64,000 nucleotides of DNA, taken from Pseudomonadota bacterium. GTDB lineage: Bacteria; Pseudomonadota; Alphaproteobacteria; Sphingomonadales; Sphingomonadaceae. Where the stretch lies: assembly GCA_021849075.1 (NCBI GenBank), contig JAJZTH010000011.1, forward strand, positions 35,485 to 99,484, given 5' to 3'. Below are positions 63,694 to 64,000 of this stretch, in pieces (positions within the stretch are counted from its first letter, which is position 1; each line of letters starts with the position of its first letter). Under the pieces are notes generated by a model. It saw only the letters and a program-made list of their open reading frames with translations. It was not told where the DNA came from and made no database searches. A program made the translations under genes and the position numbers.

Positions 63694-64000
63694 ATGTCGT
63701 CCGCGCTTCTCGATACCGTCCGCAATCTCGTCACCGACGGCGGCATGTCCCGTTCCGGGCTGGCGCGCGCCGCCGGCCTGCACGCCAACAGCCTGCGCAA
63801 GCTGGGCGAGGCCGACTGGAACCCGACCGCCGACACGCTGGGCAAGCTGGAAGCCTATCTGATCAAGCGCGAGGGCGGCACCGCGCTGGCCAGCCCCGAA
63901 GAGATCATCAACGAAGCCCGCAACGGCCGCATGTTCATCCTGGTCGATGACGAGGATCGCGAAAATGAGGGCGATCTGGTGATCCCCGCGCAGATGGCGA
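63694..64000 (+). CDS. ribB: 3,4-dihydroxy-2-butanone-4-phosphate synthase with N-terminal HTH-like extension (partial, runs off window)
   Basis: [102 protein letters not shown]; absent from ORF track because truncated. Confidence 0.9.
   Translation, partial: MSSALLDTVRNLVTDGGMSRSGLARAAGLHANSLRKLGEADWNPTADTLGKLEAYLIKREGGTALASPEEIINEARNGRMFILVDDEDRENEGDLVIPAQMA

Overview
High-GC alphaproteobacterial chromosome segment, most consistent with a sphingomonad (Sphingobium/Sphingomonas-like). It is mostly housekeeping: aspS, rnd, PPK2, a cta (cytochrome aa3 oxidase) cluster with thrC, pyrE-pdxJ-acpS-lepB, rpsU, a tRNA-Phe/yacG/RNase E-like/maf/infA block, bioA and bioF-bioD, hppA, mnmA, sciP, an RND efflux pair and ribD-ribE-ribB (ribB runs off the end). 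Accessory or less ordinary content: (i) an intact IS110-family DEDD recombinase (58250-59608) with a structured ~130-nt non-coding leader that is a candidate bridge-RNA locus, including a hairpin that masks its Shine-Dalgarno; (ii) a single-chain MmeI/type IIL-like restriction-modification enzyme (41231-44038); (iii) a RibB whose N-terminus looks like a Cro/XRE helix-turn-helix, behind a TGTGATTA-N11-TAATCACA dyad; (iv) two exceptional perfect inverted repeats (31 bp at 57913-57989, 25 bp at 51080-51132); (v) three copies of a REP-like palindromic repeat; (vi) an operator-like cluster between divergent EF-hand and tonB genes. Most very long ORFs antisense to housekeeping genes are GC-driven shadow ORFs. 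No CRISPR array, rRNA or prophage was recognised. All functional calls come from reading the translations and motifs by eye; no database search was run.
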